A stretch of 9,998 nt of DNA from Rhodospirillaceae bacterium (GTDB lineage Bacteria > Pseudomonadota > Alphaproteobacteria > MPNO01 > UBA2964). The notes beneath the pieces were generated by a model. It did no database searches, was not told the origin of the DNA, and saw nothing but the letters and a program-made list of their open reading frames with translations. Location: contig JABJKO010000308.1 in the NCBI GenBank assembly GCA_018660305.1, forward strand, positions 1 to 9,998, read 5' to 3'. Below, in pieces: positions 6,048-9,998 of the stretch. Position 1 is the first letter of the stretch; each line of letters starts with the position of its first letter. The position numbers were made by a program, and so were the translations under genes.

Positions 6048-7337
6048 ATGCGTTCGATTAATCGAATTACGACTGCAACAGCTGCTGTTGTATTTGGCTT
6101 GGGAGTAGCGGCCCCGCCGGCCGCGGCGGATTCCGTTTCCGACTTTTATTCTGGCAAGACACTGCGGGTGATCGTCGCCTCCAGCGCCGGTGGCGGATAT
6201 GACGCCTATAGCCGCGTGCTTGCCAAGCACATCGTCAAATACATTCCTGGCAAGCCCTCTTCGGTGGTGCAGAACATGCCGGGCGCCGGCGGGCTTCGGG
6301 CCGCCAATTTCCTTTATAACAAGGCGCCCAAGGACGGCTCCTATATCGGCCATGTCCAGCGCACAGCACCCTTCCATCAAATTTTAGGACGGCCCGGCGC
6401 GCTGTTCGATCCGGTCAAATTCAACTGGCTTGGTTCTCTCAACAATGAGGTGTCCATCTGCGTGGTCCGCAAGGGCGTCAAGGTGAATACGTTTGAGGAT
6501 TTGCGAAAACACCAGGCCATCGTGGGCGGTGCCGGTCCCGCCGCCGACAGTGAAACCATCCCGACATTCTTGAACAACATGCTGGGAACCAAGTTCAAGG
6601 TCATTTCCGGCTATCCCGGATCGACGGAGACCGCCCTGGCCATCGACCGCAAGGAAGTCGACGGCATCTGCGGCTCCTATTCATCCATCACGTCGGCGCA
6701 GAAGCGCTGGTTCAAGAAGGGCCAGGAATACGTCAACATCCTGATCCAGGCCTCAACCCGCAAGCATCCGAAGATTCCGCATGTTCCGCTGGCCAAGGAT
6801 CTGGCGCGGAACGATGCGGACCGGGCGGTTATGGAACTCAACGACGCGCGGCTAGAGATGGGGCGCCCGTTCCTGGCACCTCCGGGGACACCCAAAGCGC
6901 GTGTCGCCGCGCTCCGTGTCGCCTTCGCGAAAATGACCAGGGACAAGGCCTTCGCCGACCACATCAAACGGCTCGGCCGCGAGCTCAACCCGGTGAGCGG
7001 TCCCGATATCCAGAAGCTGATCGAGCGCGTGGTCAAAGCCGATGCCACGGTGATTGCCAACCTCAAACGCGCCCTGATCTATAAGGGCAAAAAGGGCAAG
7101 GTCGTCATCAAGATGGTCAGCCACACCGGCAAGGTCAGCGGCACCAAGAGGGGCGGCCGCCGTATCATGATCATGTACAAAGGCAAGGAAGTGAAAGCCA
7201 AGGTGTCGGGATCCCGGACCAAGGTGACGCTCGACGGCAAGAAGGTAAAACGCAAACTCATCAAGGCGGGCATGACCTGCACCTTTATCTATCCGCGCGC
7301 CGGTGCCCAGGCGAAGAACGTGGACTGCAAAAGCTAA
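6048..7337 (+). CDS. Bug/TctC-type tripartite tricarboxylate transporter binding protein with basic C-terminal extension
   Basis: A periplasmic solute-binding protein of 429 residues. I chose ATG 6048 because AGGGAG lies 7 nt before it and a normal signal peptide follows (MRSINR, hydrophobic 7-22, cleavage near PAAA-DS, residue 27). The mature protein opens FYSGKTLRVIVASSAGGGYDAYSRVLAKHI, the Bug-family N-terminus. VQNMPGAGGLRAANFLYNKAPKDGSYIG (74-101) is the diagnostic TctC segment. RPFLAPPGTPKARVAALR (273-290) ends the second lobe. Family members are about 300-330 residues; this one continues with about 85 more (345-429), with 19 Lys, 6 Arg and only 3 acids, and two cysteines (Cys411, Cys427) in a KAGMTCTFIYP...NVDCK ending. 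The membrane partners TctA and TctB are not in the window. Bug proteins bind carboxylates and related small acids. Family certain, ligand unknown. Confidence 0.92.
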   Translation: MRSINRITTATAAVVFGLGVAAPPAAADSVSDFYSGKTLRVIVASSAGGGYDAYSRVLAKHIVKYIPGKPSSVVQNMPGAGGLRAANFLYNKAPKDGSYIGHVQRTAPFHQILGRPGALFDPVKFNWLGSLNNEVSICVVRKGVKVNTFEDLRKHQAIVGGAGPAADSETIPTFLNNMLGTKFKVISGYPGSTETALAIDRKEVDGICGSYSSITSAQKRWFKKGQEYVNILIQASTRKHPKIPHVPLAKDLARNDADRAVMELNDARLEMGRPFLAPPGTPKARVAALRVAFAKMTRDKAFADHIKRLGRELNPVSGPDIQKLIERVVKADATVIANLKRALIYKGKKGKVVIKMVSHTGKVSGTKRGGRRIMIMYKGKEVKAKVSGSRTKVTLDGKKVKRKLIKAGMTCTFIYPRAGAQAKNVDCKS

Positions 7338-7358
7338 GGTAGCTTGATTACCGTAAAG

Positions 7359-7385
7359 AAGGCCCCGTCATTGGCGGGGCCTTTT
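7359..7385. terminator. Bidirectional intrinsic terminator
   Basis: AAGGCCCCG (7359-7367) pairs with CGGGGCCTT (7375-7383), a 9-bp stem with a 7-nt loop, followed by TTTTCTTTT on the + strand. On the - strand the stem is followed by CTTTA. It sits between the stops of the convergent binding-protein (+) and acyl-CoA synthetase (-) genes and should serve the + strand gene best. Confidence 0.88.
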
Positions 7386-7396
7386 CTTTTAAGCGG

Positions 7397-8887
7397 TCAC
7401 TCGATTTTCGCCAGCCGTCCCGCCAGTTCGGTTTTGAGAATTTTGCCGACACCGCTCTTAGGCAGCGCTTCGATGGCGAATATGGCGCGCGGGATTTTGT
7501 AGGGCGCCAATTTTTCACGGCAATAGGCGATGAGCCCCTCACTGTCCAATGCCCCTTTATGGGACACTGGCACGATAAAGGCGGCGATTTCCTCGCCGAA
7601 TTCGCGCGAAGGCCACCCGATCACCGCGGCCTCATGCACGTCGGGATGCAACGTGAGGATATGTTCGATTTCCGCCGGATAGATGTTGGCGCCGCCACGG
7701 ATAATCATGTCCGTTTCGCGGCCAGCAAGAAACAGATAGCCGTCCTTGTCCACCCAGCCGAGATCGCCGGGATAGTACCAGCCGTCCCGAAACGCAGTAA
7801 GGCTGGCCGCGACGTCGTTGTAATAGCCGCTGGCCGTGCCGGGATGGCGGTAGCGTATGCGGCCCACCTCGCCAAGGGGTGCCGGTTGATCGGCCTCATC
7901 GACGATATCCAGTGTCGCCCCGAAGACCGGCCGGCCGACGCTGGCGGCAAATTCCGGCGCATCGTCCCACATCAGAGCCGAGCAGCCGCCGCCATCGGTG
8001 GACCCGTAGAAATTCAGATACCGCGAACAGAACCGCTGCATGAGTTCATCCCGTTCCTCCGCATGAAGAACCGCGCCGGTGGAATACAGCAATTCCAGCG
8101 ACTCAAAGAGCGGCGCGCCCGGCGTTCCACCCTCCAGCGTCATCAGGCGGCGCAACAGGGTCGGCACCAGAAACAGACGGGTCGCCTGATGTTCATTGGC
8201 ATAGGAGAGGAGATCAGCGGATTCATAAGGCGGTGGATGCATGAGGATGGTACCGCCCGCGTAGAGCGTGCACATGGAATATCCCCGGCACCCGCCGAAA
8301 TAGAGCGGCGTCGCACACAAATAGCGGTCCCGTTCGGAGAAGCCGATGGAAATCAGATAAATCAGAAACCGGGCGAGAAACTGCCCATGGGTGATCATCG
8401 GACCCTTCGGCGTCCCGGTGGTCCCGGACGACAGGGCGAGAACCAGGTCGGGATCCTCCGCTTCAGGGATATCGCCCATCGGACCAACCGCCGCGACACG
8501 CTGTTGCCAAGCCTCGTCGATCGGCATACCAACCCATGATCCCGCCGAATCGAGAAACGGATCATCGGGTTCGGACAGCACCGCCCTGGCGCCGAAGAAC
8601 CCGGCGATGCGGCTCTTTTCCTCGATGGTCCAGCGCCAATCCATGGGCAGGATCGCCGCCCCCGCCCGCGCAATGGCGTAAAGGGCTACCAGGTGATCCG
8701 GCGTATCCTTCAGATTGACCCCGACAATATCCCCCGGCCCCAAGCCGTCCGCCGCCAGCACAGCGGCCCAGCATTGCACCGAGTCCCCGTATTCGCGATA
8801 AGTGATGATGCCGCCGTCACGCCGCACAACGGCCGGATGATCCGGTCGTCTCCTTGCGTTGGTCTCAATGGCGTCAGAAAGGTTCAT
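7397..8887 (-). CDS. AMP-forming acyl-CoA synthetase/ligase
   Basis: A cytoplasmic enzyme of 496 residues in the adenylate-forming superfamily. It activates a carboxylic acid with ATP to the acyl-AMP and then to the CoA thioester. Core motifs are in order: P-loop SSGTTGTPKG (153-162), A5 NFYGSTDGG (292-300, with Asp where many members have Glu), A7 YPGDLGWVD (372-380), A8 hinge GRETDMIIRGGANIYPAEIE (389-408) and A10 PKSGVGKILK with catalytic Lys482. Length and single-domain layout fit small acyl- or aryl-CoA ligases, not NRPS modules. ATG 8887 gives a typical N-terminus (MNLSDAIETNARRRPDHPAV) but has no good Shine-Dalgarno. It diverges from the second amidohydrolase-like gene across 97 bp that holds a tandem repeat. 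The neighbours suggest activation of an acid imported or produced by this cluster; whether aliphatic or aromatic cannot be told. Confidence 0.93.
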   Translation of the reverse strand: MNLSDAIETNARRRPDHPAVVRRDGGIITYREYGDSVQCWAAVLAADGLGPGDIVGVNLKDTPDHLVALYAIARAGAAILPMDWRWTIEEKSRIAGFFGARAVLSEPDDPFLDSAGSWVGMPIDEAWQQRVAAVGPMGDIPEAEDPDLVLALSSGTTGTPKGPMITHGQFLARFLIYLISIGFSERDRYLCATPLYFGGCRGYSMCTLYAGGTILMHPPPYESADLLSYANEHQATRLFLVPTLLRRLMTLEGGTPGAPLFESLELLYSTGAVLHAEERDELMQRFCSRYLNFYGSTDGGGCSALMWDDAPEFAASVGRPVFGATLDIVDEADQPAPLGEVGRIRYRHPGTASGYYNDVAASLTAFRDGWYYPGDLGWVDKDGYLFLAGRETDMIIRGGANIYPAEIEHILTLHPDVHEAAVIGWPSREFGEEIAAFIVPVSHKGALDSEGLIAYCREKLAPYKIPRAIFAIEALPKSGVGKILKTELAGRLAKIE

Positions 8888-8930
8888 TGCGGAAAATATG
8901 TTCGAGGGCGTGGTGGCCGGTCCCGACTAT

Positions 8931-8962
8931 GATAAAACACATGGGAGATAAAGCACATGGGA
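8931..8962. repeat. 16-bp tandem repeat in a divergent promoter region
   Basis: GATAAAACACATGGGA (8931-8946) is followed directly by GATAAAGCACATGGGA (8947-8962), 15 of 16 identical. It lies between the acyl-CoA synthetase (-) and amidohydrolase-like (+) genes, 22 bp before the latter's ATG. The near one-and-a-half-turn period and the position suit a repeated regulator site, but a chance duplication is also possible. I see no similar copy elsewhere in the window. Confidence 0.7.
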
Positions 8963-8988
8963 CAGCTTACCAAATCAGAGTGACATGA
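8941..8988 (+). other. Possible leader mini-ORF overlapping the amidohydrolase-like start
   Basis: ATG 8941 opens 15 codons (MGDKAHGTAYQIRVT) that stop at 8986-8988, overlapping the next gene's ATG 8985 as ATGA. A second mini-ORF from ATG 8957 (MGQLTKSE) stops at 8981-8983. Both ATGs come from the tandem repeat. Neither has a convincing Shine-Dalgarno, so these may be chance frames; the ATGA junction is the only reason to record them. Confidence 0.2.
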
Positions 8989-9866
8989 CCGACGCCACCG
9001 CCAAACCGACCTATGGAGCCATCGACGCCGTCGTTAATATCTGGACACCGGAGGCCCTAAAACACCGGCCCAATTGGCGCGACGATTTCTTCGTCGGCAA
9101 GATGGGTGTGGAACAGGATACGTCGGACGGTGTGCCGCTGGACAAAATGCTGACCCGCATGGATGCGGCCGGCATCGAAAAGGCCTTCCTGTTCGCCACC
9201 CGCGCCGGTCCGGTGGGCCATCCTTCCTGTTACCGCATTCCCTATGAGCTGGTGGCGGAAACCTGTGCCCAGGCGCCGGATCGTCTGTATGGCATGGCCG
9301 GAATCGATCCCCTTGACGGCATGAAGGGTGTGCGTGAACTGGAACATGCGGTCAAGGAACTGGGCTTTATCGGCGCGCATTTCTATCCGCACTGGTTCGA
9401 AATCGCGCCCGATGCGGCCAAGCTTTACCCGTTCTACGCAAAATGCGTGGAGCTCGACGTGCCGATCCAGATGCAGGTTGGCCAGTCGATGAATTATGAC
9501 AAGAATTTTCCCCGCCGCTCAGTGGGTCAGCCCATCACGCTGGACGCCGTCGCCTGCGATTTTCCCGAGCTGAAACTCATCGGTATCCATGTGGGCATCC
9601 CCTGGACCGACGAGATGATCGCCATGGCGTGGAAACACCAGAATGTCTTTATCGGGTCGGACGCCCACGCGCCGAAGTACTGGCCGGAAAGTTTCGTTCA
9701 TTACATAAATACCTATGGTCAGGACAAAGTCATCTTCGGAACCGACTTCCCGGTGCTTGATTTTGAGCGGACAGTTGAGGAAATCGATGGGCTGGGATTG
9801 CGTGACGGCGCACGGCGCAAACTGATGCGCGACAACGTCCTGCGGATCTATGGGCTGGATGGCTGA
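8985..9866 (+). CDS. Amidohydrolase-2-like protein with an incomplete metal site
   Basis: A 293-residue TIM-barrel protein of the amidohydrolase-2 (COG2159) group, cytoplasmic, with no signal peptide. The barrel outline is present: an N-terminal strand IDAVVNIWTPE (13-23), MDAAGIEKAFLF (59-70), GFIGAHFYPHWFEI (127-140), LIGIHVGIPW (198-207) and IFGTDFPVLDF (250-260) with the catalytic-type Asp254, ending in NVLRIYGL. The first-strand D-x-H-x-H is D-A-V-V-N here, and the strand-5 histidine position reads IQMQVG. At most His202 and Asp254 of the usual ligands remain. It may bind no metal, bind it differently, or act as a non-hydrolytic member. An AGAG lies 4 nt before ATG 8985. The next gene starts 3 bp after its stop, so the two form an operon. 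It is not a close copy of the 393-residue amidohydrolase in this window. Confidence 0.82.
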   Translation: MTDATAKPTYGAIDAVVNIWTPEALKHRPNWRDDFFVGKMGVEQDTSDGVPLDKMLTRMDAAGIEKAFLFATRAGPVGHPSCYRIPYELVAETCAQAPDRLYGMAGIDPLDGMKGVRELEHAVKELGFIGAHFYPHWFEIAPDAAKLYPFYAKCVELDVPIQMQVGQSMNYDKNFPRRSVGQPITLDAVACDFPELKLIGIHVGIPWTDEMIAMAWKHQNVFIGSDAHAPKYWPESFVHYINTYGQDKVIFGTDFPVLDFERTVEEIDGLGLRDGARRKLMRDNVLRIYGLDG

Positions 9867-9869
9867 GTT

Positions 9870-9998
9870 ATGAGCAACCCCCGAATTCCCTATCAGATGG
9901 CCAGTGAACGGCCAAAGCTGTCACCACCCGACGGCAAGCCCCTTATGGTTCATCTGGTGGTCAATGTGGAGAACTGGCTGTTCGACAATGCCATGCCG
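9870..9998 (+). CDS. Polysaccharide deacetylase/allantoinase-like protein, N-terminal fragment (runs off window)
   Basis: Only 43 codons are in the window: MSNPRIPYQMASERPKLSPPDGKPLMVHLVVNVENWLFDNAMP. The pattern of ERPxLxxPDGKPLxVHLVVNVExW followed by a short acidic stretch is the usual start of the NodB-like deacetylases related to PuuE allantoinase, which cleave C-N bonds in small amides or N-acetyl groups. The catalytic motifs lie beyond the edge. It begins 3 bp after the preceding stop, with a weak GGATGG Shine-Dalgarno, and is surely co-transcribed with that gene. The family is probable, substrate unknown. Confidence 0.65.
   Translation, partial: MSNPRIPYQMASERPKLSPPDGKPLMVHLVVNVENWLFDNAMP

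Noticed and set aside
7559..8539. Long open frame on the + strand opposite the acyl-CoA synthetase (326 codons)
   Set aside because: Antisense shadow of a gene with all adenylate-forming motifs; the translation is Arg/Gly-rich without domain character.

Overview
The window reads as ordinary bacterial chromosome of moderately high G+C content, tightly packed with genes. The RNase HI tail, the Bug-type (TctC) solute-binding protein and the style of the catabolic genes point to an alphaproteobacterium, probably a marine or salt-exposed member of the Rhodospirillales. That placement is inferred from remembered protein families, not from a search.

Left edge (1-800, + strand): the C-terminal two thirds of RNase HI, overlapped by 4 bp by a small membrane methyltransferase of the isoprenylcysteine carboxyl methyltransferase/PEMT type. 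It converges on the next block across a weak stem-loop.

Osmolyte block (875-4243, - strand, read right to left): glycine/sarcosine N-methyltransferase (gsmt), then sarcosine/dimethylglycine N-methyltransferase (sdmt) overlapping it, then a BCCT betaine/choline-type transporter. The two methyltransferases together make glycine betaine from glycine with three SAM. The transporter presumably imports betaine or recaptures leaked betaine. A composite palindrome of about 130 bp, with a 31-bp near-perfect stem, lies between sdmt and the transporter, and its outer arm holds the sdmt stop codon.

Gap (4244-4719): a 476-bp stretch without a convincing gene. It holds the gsmt upstream region, a degenerate 3' fragment of a serine-type tRNA on the - strand (possible old attachment site) and a clear terminator for the next gene.

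Catabolic/accessory block (4720-9998): an amidohydrolase-2 family protein (-), divergent from a periplasmic Bug/TctC binding protein (+) with an unusual lysine-rich C-terminal extension. Then comes a convergent terminator and an acyl-CoA synthetase of the AMP-forming family (-), divergent from a second amidohydrolase-like protein (+) that lacks several canonical metal ligands. The last gene is the start of a polysaccharide deacetylase/allantoinase-like gene. The set resembles clusters for uptake and breakdown of small organic or aromatic acids, but the substrate cannot be read from the sequence. Both divergent intergenic regions carry repeat structure that could be operators: overlapping inverted repeats at 5945-5984 and a 16-bp tandem repeat at 8931-8962.

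The most noteworthy items are the compact betaine synthesis plus transport operon with its internal palindrome, the tRNA remnant between the two blocks, and the Bug protein's basic extension. I found no CRISPR array, transposase, rRNA or intact tRNA.
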